From Megachile rotundata (lineage: Eukaryota; Arthropoda; Insecta; Hymenoptera; Megachilidae): a stretch of 64,000 bases of DNA. Shown here piece after piece: positions 47,358 through 60,715 of the stretch. The DNA is taken from contig NC_134993.1 in assembly GCF_050947335.1 (NCBI RefSeq), forward strand, positions 15,934,001 to 15,998,000, read 5' to 3'. The stretch's first letter is position 1; every line of letters starts with the position of its first letter. The notes under the pieces are model-generated. The model was not told the DNA's origin and did no database searches. It worked only from the letters and a program-made list of their open reading frames with translations. The translations under genes were made by a program, and so were the position numbers.

Positions 47358-48145
47358 CTGATCAGACAAGTAGATTGAGACTGTACCTGAAAAATGTGGA
47401 GATACATGATCAAATAAATGTGAAGATACACGGAGTGGTCAGACAAGTAGATTGAGACTGTACCTGAAAAATGTGGAGATACATGGACAAATAAATGTGA
47501 AGATACACTGAGTGGTCAGACAAGTAGAATAGGGACGATGAGTGGTCAGACAAGTAGATCGAGACTGTACCTGAGAAATGTGGAGATACATGATCAAATA
47601 AATGTGAAGATACACTGAGTGGCCAGACAAGTAGAATAAGGACGATCAGTGGTCAGACAAGTAGATTGAGATTGTACCTGAAAAATGTGGAGATACATAA
47701 TCAGACAAATATGAAGATACACTGAGTGGTCAGACAAGTAGAATAGGAACAGTGAGTGGTCAGACAAGTAGATTGAGACCATACCTGAGACATGTGAAGT
47801 TACATACTTAGACAAATGTGAAGATACATGGAGTGGTCAGACAAGTAGAAAAAGAACAGTGAGTGGTCAGACAAGTAGATTGAGACCATACCTGAGAAAT
47901 GTGAAGTTACATAGTTAAACAAATATGAAGATACACCGAGTGGTCAGACAAGTGGAATAGGAACAGTGAGTGGTCAGACAAGTAGATTGAGACCATACCT
48001 GAGAAATACGAAGATATATGATCAGACAAATATATTCGATGCACGTAGTGGTCAGACAAGTAGAATAGGAACAGTAGTGGTAAGACAGATGAGTTACGAT
48101 CCATAGTCAGACAAGTAGAACAGGAACGATCGGTCAGAAGTGGAA
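47358..48145 (+). repeat. GTCAGACAAGTAGA array 1 (higher-order ~105-bp units)
   Basis: GTGGTCAGACAAGTAGA(T/A)T(T/A)GAG alternates with spacer text (GTACCTGAAAAATGTGGAG, GTGAAGATACACTGAGTGG). Two core copies per unit, one ending ATTGAGAC and one ending ATAGGAAC, give a 104-111 bp higher-order period over about seven units. The final units decay. Confidence 0.92.
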
Positions 48146-50985
48146 TGTGGGCACAAATAACAAAGGTCAGATTTGAAGTGTCTCACCCTGAATTTAACCA
48201 AGCTATCGAAATGTCGCAGATAAAAAGCATCCATATTTTCTTTTATCGAGACATTTACCGAAGGCATAATCACGAATCGTTTATCTTTATTATTTCATGG
48301 TATAATTCCGTGACAACAGAGATAAGTCAACCCACTAAAAAAAGAAGGTATTTCCGTTTAAATAAAGGTCATCGCGTACAGAAATATCCACGTGTTAATG
48401 ATTCAGGAGGAAGCAGCGCGAAATCCATCATTTTGACATTGACACGCGTGGAAAATAAGATCGTACGTCGGAGGTGACATTAAAGTTGACGGCAGCTGAT
48501 CGCGACGAGTCGAGCAGAAACGTGACGACCAATTAATTCTTTCAACGTGCGAAACGTAACCAGCGTGCAATCGTTACATCTGCAAGCTCTGTCGCGCTAG
48601 TCTCGATGATTTATTGCTCACGGATGCATCATCGTGTTCCATCGATCGAGAACTGATGAACCGTGTCGCGGTTGCGAGAAAATAATTCGTCCCACGACGA
48701 ACTTCGAATCGGTCTCTCACCGACTCCCTCGCTCCTCGTTTCACGAACTTCCCGCGCTCTTTTCCATCCGTGCCTGAAAGTAGTTTACCGGGAAAAGAAC
48801 CTTTAGCTGTTTTGTCCATCACGCTTGACCCAGCTAGACCTCGATTTAAATCAGATACGCTTCGACTTTTTTTTACATTTCTCTAAACACGGGAAATATC
48901 GTTTTCGTGCGTGCTCAGTAGGAAGAAAAATGATTTGAAATCTTGATCCAAGTATCCCTTGTAGAAAACAGACAAAAGAAACGTCTTACAAGTTATACAC
49001 GGCGAGATATTAATCACGAACACGCCCTGGAAAATCATGAATGGGTCACGCCACGCGGCCCATTAGCTCCTCGTACACGTGGAACCGTCATAAATTGTGC
49101 AAGGTATCCCCGGGATCCGAAAGTCAGCTGTTTACGGCGTATTTCCTCGTAAAATTGAAAAACACCCGAAATCCACGCGGCGGACTAGCCCCTCCTCGAT
49201 TGAATTAACCTTGTACGAGTTTACGAGGCGAACGCGAGAAAAATCGTATTCCGTTATCACGTCGCCCATTAAAAGACCACGCAGCACCCTTCGTGGCTTC
49301 GGCTTACGATGTTAGATAGCCGGTGTTTCTCGCTCTCTCTCGGGAGCTCGTAAACGTTCGTGAAATTAACTTTTGCCGAACTTTAGCCACTCCTTGACCC
49401 TTGTCCTCCGGCAACGATGGAATTTTTGAATTGGCTCAAAGTCTTGATGGTTCCTTAGGGATCGAGTTGTTTTTACCAATTACCGAGCCGATGAAACGTG
49501 CTGGAAATTCCGGAGACATTTTTTTGTTTGTTGTCGAGAAAATTTTTCCCGATGTCGGGGAGACGTTTCGATGGCTGAGGGGAAATAATGAAAAGGCGTC
49601 CCGGGAATTGGTATTTACGACGTTCGCGCTGGGGCGAAGGTGTTTTATAAAAGTGGCTATATGAGGGCGTGGAGAATCGTGTTTCGCAGAAGTGGCTGCG
49701 CAAGGGTGCGTGGAGCAGAGAGAAAGGTAAACATTTTATGGAAATAAGTGTGCTGTTATTTTTGGATTCTATTCAGGCATTTTTCTTGATTTAATGGAAG
49801 CTTGCGTAGAAACGCTTCGCGTGGGAGGTGAATAAGGTTTGCTGACTCGTTGGGGATTATCATGGAGATCCCATTGTGTTTTTATCGCGTTTAGCTTCAA
49901 GTATTTTCTATTTATTGCGTGGGTCTTTGTTTACGATTCTAGAATCGCTCAGCCGATTATTAATTTTAACGGAGTTTCTAAACAAACTGTGTTCTTAAAC
50001 GGTCCACGATTAACGATTCTCTCTGTGACAACGCGAGACTTTAATTCGACGAATTAAAGCGAAGAACTCGGAAGAAAGTTTTCTCTCTTCACCTAGATGC
50101 TCCATAAAAGTTTCGGAAATTCTTCTCGTTCCTGCTGGACGTACAATTCACAATGGGCATACCGATCGTTGGATTCCTTTGCGTTTGACAGTTGGATAGG
50201 TTGTTTTTAATATAGCTTGTTACCTTTGTTCGAGTTTCCTTCGAGAACCTTGCAGAGTTTCTCTCCAAACTTTCATACACGAAACTTGAAACTCTATTCA
50301 TCAGAATACCACTTTTCGTTCCTCGTACAAATCGAACCAAAGATCTTTTCACTACGCGATCTAGCAACGATGCATTTTACAAGTTAACGCATTTTTTAAT
50401 GCAAAACGTCTCATAATTTCTCTCGTGTCTATTCTAGTCGCTGGAGATACCATAAATCTTCCGCAGTTGTATCATATTATCATCGTAACCTACATTCTTC
50501 TCGTCCAGCTTTTATATCAACTTACACGGAGAAAAATATACTAGAAAAAAAACATATTACCTTTGTTCTCGTTAGAGGTCCAACACAATAAGACTTCTCT
50601 GTATATCGGTAGGTTGCCGAGAATATTAGTACTTCACCTTCCACGTACATTCTTCCATTGTTTCTCAGTTAGAGGTGACGCTAATTGGGCAAGGACTCGG
50701 CCACCTTGTCCAATTATGGTCGCGAGATTTACTTAGGTGCGGGTAGAGCGATGTTTATTTTCGAAGGAAAGAAGCTCCACTCGAAAGCGATTCCCCGCAG
50801 TATCTGTCTAACGTTTGATCCGAATGTATATTGGTACACGTGATAGGAATGTTTGTTCAAACTTCAAAGTGATTCCCGGTTAAACATTGGCTGAAAATGC
50901 GATTGAATCCGGCCGCGAGTCCTGCCAGAATTTCATTCCGAACTGTATTCTCTGTTGCCGGTATTGAAAACCAGTGAAATCGAAT
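48146..50985. other. Non-coding stretch
   Basis: Unique sequence including CpG-rich text at 49.0-49.7 kb. Short open frames on both strands have no recognised motifs. No array. Confidence 0.45.
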
Positions 50986-50989
50986 CGCG

Positions 50990-52025
50990 AGTGGCCAAAT
51001 AAGTAGAACCGTACCGTGAATGATCAGACAGGTGATATTGGACTGTGAGCTAGTAGATGTTCCACTGTGTAGAATTTCGATCCGTGCGGTGTGAATCGAT
51101 AGACAAGTGGTCAGACCAGCATAGAGCTGTGAGTTAGACAAGTAGACAGCTATGGTAGGTAATCGGACAAGTAGAGCAGACAAATTAAATTGTCGGTTAT
51201 CAGTGAAGTTGATTATAGCGACTGGCCAGACGTATAACGCTACTGATAGCCAGACAAGTAGATGATAGTGCGTATAGTCAGACAAGTAGATGGTGTGTAT
51301 TGCCAGACAAGTAGAAAATGTATGTTGTCAGACAAGTAGACAGTGTATGTAGTCAGGCAAGTAGATAGTGTATGTAGTCAGACAAGTACATAATGTGCCT
51401 AGTCAGACAAGTAGATAATGTATGTTGTAAGACAAGAACATGATGTGCGTAGTCAGACAAGTAGATAGTGTATGTAGTCAGACAAGTACATGATGTGTAT
51501 AGTCAGACAAGTAGATAATGTATGCTATCAGGCAAGTACATGATGTGCATAGTCAGACAAGTAGATAATGTATGTTGTCAGACAAGTAGTTAGTGTGTGT
51601 AGTCAGGCAAGTAGATGGTGTACGTAGTCAGACAAGATGATAGTGCTTGTAGTCAGACAAGATGATAGTGCGTGTAGTCAGACAAGTAGATAATAGTGCG
51701 TGTAGTCAAACAAATAGATAATTGTGCTTGTAGTCAGGCAAGTAGAAGATGATGGTGCTTGTAGTCAGGCAAGTAGAAGATGATGGTGCTTGTAGTCAGG
51801 CAAGTAGATGATGGTGCTTGTAGTCAGACAAGTAGATAATGGTGCGTGTAGTCAGACAAGTAGATGATGGTGCGTGTAGTCAGACAAGTAGTTGTTGCGT
51901 ATAGTCAGACAAGTAGTTGTTGCGTATAGTCAGACAAGTAGACGATGCTATCCACAGCTAGACAACTAATAATTGAGTTGCTAGTAGAGTAATCACGCAT
52001 ATAGTCAGACAAGTAGAATAACACC
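50990..52025 (+). repeat. GTCAGACAAGTAGA array 2 (~27-bp units)
   Basis: About 30 copies of GTAGTCAGACAAGTAGATAATG-like units with an average period near 27 bases. Spacer variants (ATAGTGCGTG, GTGTATGT, GATGGTGCTT) form local sub-blocks. The first 250 bases and the last 60 are diverged. The core GTCAGACAAGTA is far better kept than the spacers. Confidence 0.92.
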
Positions 52026-53790
52026 GTAACTGCTCCGTCAATTGTCCAATTACACTTTTGCATTAAATGTCCTCTGCATAAGATTTCTCGCAATCAGTAA
52101 ATATTACTCAATGAAACTATAATAAAGTGTCTAAAGTAAAGTTCTTCGTATCTTTGAAAGCCTAAATCGTACTAGAAATAAATGTGGAATTTTTCTTCCT
52201 TCAAAAAACGGTATTATAGCCGTGCAGTTTTTTCGACGCAATGTGTCTTGTCACCGGTTGAACCTTTCGATTGTCGGAGTTTGCTTTCGCTGGTTATTTT
52301 CGTTGGAAACGTTCGGAGCAGCGAAACGCGTCTCAGGGACACAATGTGGGCCGCGATTTTTATCGGACTGGTCGATCGACACGGCTTTAACGCGGTCGCT
52401 TTTATTGGCTGAATCAGTCCATCGTAGAGCTACGATTGCGAAGAAAAATTACACGCTTCGCAATTGCTTTTCAGCGAATACAGAGGTAAATGACGACAAT
52501 GGCGACAGGGTTTTTATCGTTAACACTTTCTTGGCTTGTCGGTGGCTTGTTGCTGTCGCTCAGTATTCGTGTCTCGATTTTATATATTTTTTGTTGCAAT
52601 TATATAACCGTTGGCTTTGAGATGGGCTGCGAATGAGCCAAGTTTTTTACCTTCGTACTTTTGATTGTAAAAGTTTATTCAGAAGGGAAAGTTGTTAACG
52701 GGATGAACCCGATATCAGCTTTTACGTTGAAGTTTATTGCGTTATGCTAAATTTTTTAGGACCAAGTTGGAGTCAGCCCTGTAGGGTTGTTTCGCTCGAC
52801 TGATACCATCTTTGCTACCCTCCCAAAATTCACTTCTTAAATATAAGTTATCGCCCGAGAGGAAGAAATAAACTCGCTTATCTCTGATGACTGTATAGAG
52901 CTGCCAAGTGTGGTAAAACTTGCGAATAACATGAACAACGGCGACATTCCATAGTAATTATTGAAGTTTTATTTTGTAAATTCAGGTGATCAAAATTGCA
53001 CAAATTTTCTTTAAATAAAATCACTACCTTGACCGAAATAATCCTCCACATAACTCCACATCAAATTATGGGATTAATCTATGAATCTTTCACCTTCTAC
53101 GCAATCTACATCTTTCGGACAAAGTTAATCGACATTCAAATCTTTCAACCCCATTTGAACTACTTTCCTACGCACATCTTTCTTACAATATATCTGCGTC
53201 AAGAAACCTTATCAGCAACCGCGTTGTCCCCGCGATTTATCGACTCATGAATGATCGTCGTTTATCGTTCCCGATTCAATTCCTAAAGCTGAAAAGCTTC
53301 GAACTGTAACGTCGCCTCTAATTTTGTCGTCGCGCAAAAAAAAACGAACAGAAATGGGTCGACAACCTGCTGAACGTCTGAACGTATAAACGTCGGACGT
53401 AAATTCGCGTATAAGGAAATCCGGCGGAAGTTCGCGACGATGAAAGCAGCAGAATTTTCGGTGCAAGCACAAAAGCAGTAAATGTGACCGAGACTGGTTA
53501 TCGCTGATAAAGCTCGCGTTAATCCGACGTCTTCTGTTGTAAAGTTTTTCCCGGCAGCGGCTTGCACTTTTGGATTGTCAGACAAGGGACGATGAAGAAG
53601 TTCCCGACGCACGTCAGCAGCAATATTTCACGAACAAACTTTCGCCAAGATAGATCTTGGTGCTTCGTCAATGGCTGTAATGGCTGTTTGCTCTGAATCT
53701 CTTTTCTTGCGGTCTCGTTCAGGGACGAAATTAAAAATTGGAATGCGGCGATAGTTGAATTTTCATTGGTTTTATCGGCGAACTTTCGTT
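52026..53790. other. Non-coding stretch
   Basis: Unique sequence with one isolated TTGTCAGACAAGGGACGATG at about 53576. Open frames up to 132 codons show no motif. Confidence 0.45.
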
Positions 53791-53795
53791 CTTAA

Positions 53796-54029
53796 CCCTT
53801 TGCACTCGAAGGTAATTTGACTGTTTACAAGCAACTTTAAAAATTTGTTAAAAAGTTAAATGAATTCCCTTGAGGTTATTCTTTCTCTACTAATAATTTG
53901 CACTGTTGTTTGTTTCATTATGTTTATACATCATACGTGTCATATTATAGAATCAGTTAAAAAATGCTTATTTCAAATTATTGTATTAAATTGAATGGTG
54001 ACTGAGAGTCACCTCTCGAGTGTAAAGGG
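53796..54029 (-). mobile_element. piggyBac-type MITE, complete copy (inverted)
   Basis: The element has TTAA at 53792-53795 and 54030-54033. Its ends CCCTTTGCACTCGA and TCGAGTGTAAAGGG form imperfect 14-bp terminal inverted repeats. It is 234 bp long with no coding capacity. TTAA duplications and CCC-starting ends are hallmarks of the piggyBac superfamily. Compared with the copies at 23.0 and 63.0 kb it is in reverse orientation. Confidence 0.88.
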
Positions 54030-54033
54030 TTAA

Positions 54034-56090
54034 CAATCACTTTGACTTTATTAAATAAACACTAAACCTACCTGTATGTAGGTAATTTTAATTTTAAATT
54101 AAAAATGAAGTTAAAAAATAAGTAAACAAACGACGAAACATAAATTACACACATTTATTCTTTATGTTGATGCGAATCAATTCTGATTTGGAGAAATGTA
54201 TTTCAACAAAATGTATTCCTTATAATAAGAAACTTGTGGGGTGGTCATATGACAACTTTGGTACTTTTAGTGTTAAAAGGAATAATGAAATTTAAGATTG
54301 GTGATGAGGATTTCAAGTGTTTATTTAATCAAAACAGCTTCTTTTTTATTGGAGTACGAGTGTGCTGAAATTTAAAGAATTTGGAATAAAATGCACGTTT
54401 ATGCAATAAATTCCGTCTAATTTATTCGGTTGACTTCGAAAGAGAAAGGTGCTAAACGACGATAATTTATGAGCGCGGAAAACGTCACGCGAGGAAACGG
54501 AGATTTCGCGTCCCCTCCGAGTTTCGAGTTACCAGCTATTTCTCCATCGATCTTTCTATGGCTACCGCGTGAAATGGTAATTCACGGTTAGGCTAACGTC
54601 ACGCGACCATAGGATGGGGAAAAAGCGATAGCACCGAATTACCGTTTCCATTGCACGTTTCACGCTCTTAAATGAACATTACCTCTTAAATTACGTGATC
54701 GGAGAAAAGAAAAATTAAACACTTAACACTTTAAAAAGTAAAGTTAAACGCGTTTCACAACAGGTGTTAGTTTTTTGATTCGCTGAAGGATCAGTTCCTC
54801 GGAAACCCCAATATTATCTATATTCAACCCCTATTGTCCACCCTCTTCCCGGTTTGCGATGTATACAACCGCCTACTAATCCTTCTCCCATATGTTGACC
54901 GCACGACGCGTTCTCGTAAACTCACGCAATATCCCAGGGGATGATTTCCTGCCCTTGTGACTCGGAACTCTCGTTATAACTCAACGGTAATTCTCTATTT
55001 TATTACCAGAGTACACAACATTATATCGTTACTTTCATACTATTTACAAATACACAGGGAAATCATAGGATTTGTATTTCCCTCCAATTTGTAGTGCAAT
55101 TATTATTAAAATCAATAGTTAAACATCTGCAGTCTTCTCAAGTTTGTCCACGGGCAATACCACCGTTTCGCAAGATCCTCGAACAATGATAGATTGTTTG
55201 TCGATTATGTTTCGGTAGTTTGGTTATCGAAAACCGCTACACGTTGATCGTAACTACTTACGAACGTGTAGTCCGCCGTATCTCGTGTGTCGTAACAGCT
55301 GATCGATATTAGAAGAGATTGCGGATAATCGGGGACCATGGAAATTTGATAAGATACCCCATCGATTTGGACATCTGGGTCCGAGCTTTACGTAAGTAAA
55401 TTACGTAAAGGAGGTTTATTAATCTATTGCGAGTTAAATTTAATTCGATAACGGTGTTCAATCTACGCTTTCAATTTTACAGGATTTATACCACGCCTGT
55501 ATCGATTATCGCCGAAATCTCTTTGTCTCGTTGCTTCGGCAAGCGTTTATTTCTTTGGAAAGCGGAAAATTCGTTTCGGTTCAATATTTACCCCGAAAAC
55601 GTCGAACGGTCGAAACGAAATAAAGACGGAAATAAAGTCGGAAAGCGCGAGATTTGCCAGGAAAGAACGGAAACTGTATGCAAGAAAATACGAGTTTCTT
55701 TGCGACGGAGAAATATTTTGTATTTTTCTGCAGCCTGAACTTTGCAATATTTAAGTGCAAGTTGTATTACTTCGAAAACATATTCTGTTTGCTTTCGGAA
55801 TAAATCAACCGGATTTAAAAGGAGACAAGAGCGAACTTCTTCTTTAACGTTAATTGGATGGTTGTAGTAAATTACACAGGTTCACGGGAATTCTTTGTTG
55901 CGTAAAATCGTGCTTTGATACGTGTACTTTCGAAGGATCAATTATTGCGCCGATGACCTAGCTAATGTACTTTATGCGATAAAGGGAGTGAGACAAATTG
56001 ACAAAGGGTTTTAGGTATAGTGCAATTAAACGCATTTGTATTACCTTTTTCGGAAAATTTTCATTTTTGAGTGTAGAAAATGTAGGGGTC
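54034..56090. other. Non-coding stretch
   Basis: Unique AT-rich sequence. A 103-codon frame at 55427-55738 is Arg/Lys/Phe-rich with no recognised motif and is treated as chance. Confidence 0.45.
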
Positions 56091-56094
56091 TGAG

Positions 56095-56890
56095 GGGTCA
56101 GACAAGTAGATACGGACTGCGAGAGTTAAGACACGTAGATAAGTAGCATTGTCAGACCAATACACCAGTATCAGGGCTGGTCAGACAAGTAGATTAGTGC
56201 TGTCGGTAGCCAGACACGTAGTCGAGCACCCTAAGTGGTCAGACAAGTAGATTAGTCCTGTTACTAGTCAGACATGTAGTCGATACCCTGAGTGGTCAGA
56301 CAAGTAAATTAGTATTGTCAGTAGTAAGATATGTAGTTGGGTACTCTGAGTGGTCAGACAAGTAGATTAGTCCTGTCAGTAGTCAGGCAAGTAGATTAGT
56401 CCTGTTACTAGTCAGACATGTAGACGATACCCTGTGTGGTCAGACAAGTAAATTAGTATTCTCAGTAGTAAGATATGTAGTTGGGTACTCTGAGTGGTCA
56501 GACAAGTAGATTAGTCCTGTAAGTAGTCAGGCAAGTAGATTAGTCCTGTTACTAGTCAGACATGTAGACGAATACCCTGAGTGGCCAGACAAGTAAATTA
56601 ATACTGTCAATAGTGAGACATGTAGTTGGGTACTCTGAGTGGTCAGACAAGTAGATTAGTCCTGTAAGTAGTCAGACAAGTAGATAAGTCCTGTACATAG
56701 TCAGACATGTATATGGGTACACTGAGTGGTCAGACAAGTAGATAAGCACTGTACATCATAAAGTACATAAGCAATAAAATAAACAGTGTATCATAAGAAA
56801 CTAAATAAACAGTGTACCACAAGAAATTAAATAAACAGAATAATGATGCTCATACAAGTAGAACAGCACCCTAAATGATCAGACAGTAAA
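56095..56890 (+). repeat. GTCAGACAAGTAGA array 3
   Basis: Units read GAGTGGTCAGACAAGTAGATTAGTCCTGT and alternate with AGTCAGACATGTAG(T/A)(C/T)G(A/G) units. Sub-units of about 45-50 bases form a higher-order block of roughly 180 bases seen near 56290, 56450 and 56580. The last 130 bases (AAATAAACAGTGTA words) are a diverged tail. Confidence 0.92.
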
Positions 56891-57995
56891 TAAATAGGTG
56901 TGATCTCTACTCGCAAAAGCAGTCTGATAGCAAAATGCAATCCGTGGTTCGTTCCCAAGGTGCAATTAAGGGCGTCTCTAAAGCCGCGATTTGTTTTACC
57001 TGTCGATTGATCGAGAAAAGAAAAGATGGGATGAAAGTTAAATGCGAGAGGGATTAAATAGAAAGGATCGTGATTAGAATGTTGATACTGGTGACGATCG
57101 ATGCTTGGTTCTTGTCGCTGAATTCCTTCGTGCTCCGACTACGATATCCGAGGAAAGTTTTCGGTGGCGTTCAGATCTGCAGAGGAAAGAGATGGGGCAA
57201 GTTTTTACGTGTTAATTTAGTGAACGAACGTGGAATTGGATTGTGAACGTTCGAGGAGCAAAAAGAATAAAGTCGTCGATTTATCGACGCTTATCAGGCG
57301 TCGAAATAAAGAATCGATTTCCATTGTTTCCACCGCGTTCTTTATAAAATGGACACATGCAATAAATACCGGCGAAAGATTATTTAGGTGACTTGTTTCG
57401 GTACAATTGCTACAGAATGTTAACTGGCAAGAATTGACTTATTATATCGCGGTACAAGAGAAGCAATCAACGTCCCAGAACAAAATAACATCTCGATAAT
57501 TCCCCTTGACTTGTAAAATTCCTCTCCAAGAACCCTCGATTTTTCATCGAAGAAGATTCATCGCGAAGCCCTGCAGCGACTGCCGAAAGAAAGGGGAGTC
57601 GTCTCATTAACGGGGACAGCATCCCCAGGATCCTAATTCCAATAATCGGGAGCCCCCGCGGTGCTACGGAAATCTCTTCAGACGAGGGTACGTAAATCGT
57701 GGAAAGAATACCCCCGGCAATTCTATGATTACTCATTAATCGAGACACACATCGACCTCGGGGGTGGGTTAATACATTCTTACAAACCGTGTAACGCGAC
57801 GGCACTGAAATATTGCCTTAATAGAACAATTTGAAAGCGTAGAAGGGTAGGAAACTCTTACGACCCATGAAACACATCTGAAATTCTATATCGCGTTAAT
57901 AGGAGAATTTCTCGTATAGGGTTCTAAACTCGTGGTTCCAGCGGCTGCTGGAGCGATAACCGAAATTAGCCGGCACGCAGATGTGTTTACACGCG
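56891..57995. other. Non-coding stretch
   Basis: Unique sequence leading up to the GC-rich block, with no exon recognised. Confidence 0.4.
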
Positions 57996-57999
57996 GGGT

Positions 58000-58530
58000 A
58001 GTTGAAACGGGGTAGAAAAAGGCCGTCGATTCGCGGGGGCGAGAAGGCGAGGAGAGAGAAGGATGGATCTCGTTGGAGGGGTGGAAGCGTGGTACACAGA
58101 GGGCAGGAACACAAAGAAGGGTGGCGTCGAGAAGGGGTAAAGCGGTTGACGGGGATGGTCGGGCGAGGGTGGCTGGTTCGGTAAGCGTCGGGTTCGAGGA
58201 AGGGTAGGAGGAATAAATGGGGAGCGACGCAGTCCTGTCGGGAGCGTCACAGCGGGCGGACGCTCACTACCGACGCTTCTCTCGCTCGCCTCGCCTCGCT
58301 GCCTCGCCTCGCTCGTTCTCTCCCCCTCCCTGCCCTCCGCCCTCACCCTTTGCCCTCGCGAGCCTCATCTCCATCCAGCAACAGCCGAGTCGCTCGCGAG
58401 ACGTTGCCGATGCCTCACCCTGTGTGTCCTCGAGAAGGTGCGTCCTCGTGCGCGGTTCTCCCTCTTCTCCTCTTCCTCTTCCACTTCCGCGCGGGTCTCA
58501 CCGGTGATACAGTGACGATCGTGGACACTT
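58000..58530 (+). promoter_or_regulatory. GC-rich candidate promoter / 5'UTR exon
   Basis: This is the most GC- and CpG-rich stretch of the window. The + strand is purine-rich from about 58000 to 58240, then switches sharply to pyrimidine-rich CTCGCCTCG and CCTCTTCC tracts to about 58500. At the switch sits an inverted repeat GAGCGTC/GACGCTC (58242-58265). A good donor AGAAG|GTGCGT lies at 58437. This composition fits a transcription start with a pyrimidine-rich leader, possibly another first exon of the SK gene or of a divergent transcript. The 96-codon frame at 58217 is compositional. Confidence 0.4.
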
Positions 58531-60605
58531 GGTGATGAAAGGAGTACCAACAGTGAGGATCTGTGTTTCCGCGACCACGTTTCGTGCGCCGAACACTCCA
58601 GGATTCTCCGTTAGATCAATCTTCAGACTTCGATGCTAACTTTCGAGGAGTTCTTTCTCTCGACCACGTTTCGACAGCTGGTCCATAGGTGGATCGAATA
58701 CAAAGAGTGCGATGTTGACATCCGAGAAGAATAGTTTGGAGAACAGATGCTTGTTAGAACGAGAGGTACTCTTACGAAAGACTTATCTCGCGAAGCGTGA
58801 CAACCGTGATGGAGCTCCGACGCTTGATTCAGTGGCAAAGTTAAAGGATGCTGCAAGAAATTTCTGCGAGGGGAGATAATTTCACGCTCGTTACCTCGAC
58901 TGTGTAGTTTTCGAATCGAGTTATCGGACGATTTAGAAGAATGAATCGAGGAGAATAATAAATTAGGTTGGAATAGGTTAAACGTTCGAGAGTGAGGATT
59001 AAAAGAGGAAGCAAGGAATTCGGTCGCCAGAAGTGCATCAATTATTCGCGGGGACACGAAACTTCGATTCGTTTCGATCGGAACCTTGAAATGACACGCT
59101 GCCCGCTCGAGGGTATTAATAAACCGGCTGAAAGAAGCTTTATTCTCGGCGGCAACCGTGAAAGTCAAGATCAGCCGGTCTCTATTGAATAATTAATATG
59201 ATTTCCTGATGAACTTGCTTAACTAGCCATTTCTTTAACGAGCTGTGCTTTAACTCCCGTTGAAAGCCCTTGAAAAATGTCAGCATGGTGTTCTGCAGCT
59301 TTCTTTGTCCCGTGTCATTTATAATTCAAACTAATTTCGTATTGTTTCGAATTCTCGTATTAATTGCCAATCTTATCGCAGGTGTTTTTCGATTTAAACT
59401 TATCGATTCGAATTTTATTTACTACCCCATTTCGAATCTATTAAATCTGCATCAATCAAAGTTTAAAAATCAGCCCGGAAGCCGAACTCCAAGGGTTCGT
59501 CCGAATATAAAATTTCCATGATCCACCTTCCCGCCATCTTATTTTCATTTAATTATCGCCACGTACGGTAACGGTGTTATTTCAGTTCCGACGCAGATTT
59601 ATTCGTAAAAATACAACACAGCACGTTTCGATTCGAATTGATTTAAAGCGCGGAACGAAGGTTGGCAGGTCGTTTAAATTCGGCCGCTGAACGCCTCGAA
59701 TAAAGGTCTCGAATCGGACGATTTACCGGAAATCAAGACTGGCCGCGTCATTGCATTACATAACTTAATTGCTGAACCGTAACTGGCCTTCGGCGAAATT
59801 GCAACTCTCTGTCTCGTGTGTGTTGTGTGGCACGTAGCGGCACGACAGTGTGCGTCTGTTTATCCAACGTCAAGCTCGAGCTGATTTTAGTAAAATTACC
59901 GTCGTTGCTAATGGTCGCGAGCTTCCTCTGGCGTGGTCGCTCGATATCGATGTATCGAAGATACATTAACTTTAACGAACCAAGACCAACCGTTCGTATC
60001 GATACGTTTTTCATCGCGTGTCACTCTGTATTCCACATATTTATTTATACAGAGGAAATATTTGAAATATATTCTCGGTACAAGGCGAACAGAATGCAAA
60101 TGTTCAAATGTTCGACAAAAGTTTGCTTCTTAAAATTTTAAGCGCTTTCCTTAACGCAATCCACTTCCCTCTAATTTCTCGATGCTCAAAGCGTTTAAGA
60201 AATTAACTAAATTCCTCCGACCACTTATCTGATTGTTCGTTAATTAGTTAAATGCACGGAGTTCGGTTGCACTCGAGAAAAACCGTCTCGTAGGACGCGT
60301 GCTGAAAAACAGGAAGCGTGAAATTTTAACGAGCTTACGGCGGCTTAATATCAGTACTGATTGCGAAGAAGTATACATTCTAATCAGTGACCCAATTCGA
60401 GGCACCAAGAAGCTCCGGCTAACCCTTCATTAGTCGCGATGTTTCTATTCGAGTAAAAGTGGCTTTTCTCTCATTACTTAACCAGATTACAAAGAGGTAT
60501 TTCTCCTTTTTATTAGCAACTGAAACTCGTTGGATTTTAGAGTTCCTCGGTTAAATAAGAAGCTGGCAGTTTGCAGTTCTTATGTAGCAGAAGACCGAAG
60601 AAGCA
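58531..60605. other. Non-coding stretch
   Basis: Unique sequence. A 181-codon frame on the - strand (58623-59168) has no recognised domain and no coding-like composition. No array. Confidence 0.4.
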
Positions 60606-60611
60606 ACAACG

Positions 60612-60686
60612 AGGCCTCGTTAGCGTAATGGTTAAGGTGTTCGCGTTTTACCGGCGCGAGCCGAGTTCGAATCCGCACTATTTTTT
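60612..60686 (+). ncRNA. tRNA-like element (tRNA pseudogene or SINE head)
   Basis: TAGCGTAATGG matches the pol III A box and AGTTCGAATCC the B box, about 35 bases apart as in tRNA genes. A CGCGT/GCGCG stem encloses a 7-base loop TTTACCG that would read as a Val-type anticodon TAC. The acceptor ends do not pair (GCCTCGT against CCGCACT) and the T stem is poor, so it is not a working tRNA. A T6 run at 60681-60686 could end pol III transcription. A tRNA-derived SINE head or decayed tRNA is likely. Confidence 0.5.
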
Positions 60687-60715
60687 CTATTATTTATTTC
60701 AAGAAAATCCTTCGT

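Noticed and set aside
51000..52020. CRISPR-like array (regular 27-bp units)
   Set aside because: Spacers are short, themselves repetitive and diverged; eukaryotic context without cas genes.
58217..58507. 96-codon Pro/Ser/Arg-rich frame
   Set aside because: Driven by CT-rich tracts of a likely 5'UTR; no known family.
58623..59168. 181-codon - strand frame
   Set aside because: No domain, no splice logic, average composition; a chance frame downstream of a GC-rich block.
60612..60686. Functional tRNA-Val
   Set aside because: Acceptor arms do not pair and the T stem is broken despite good A and B boxes.
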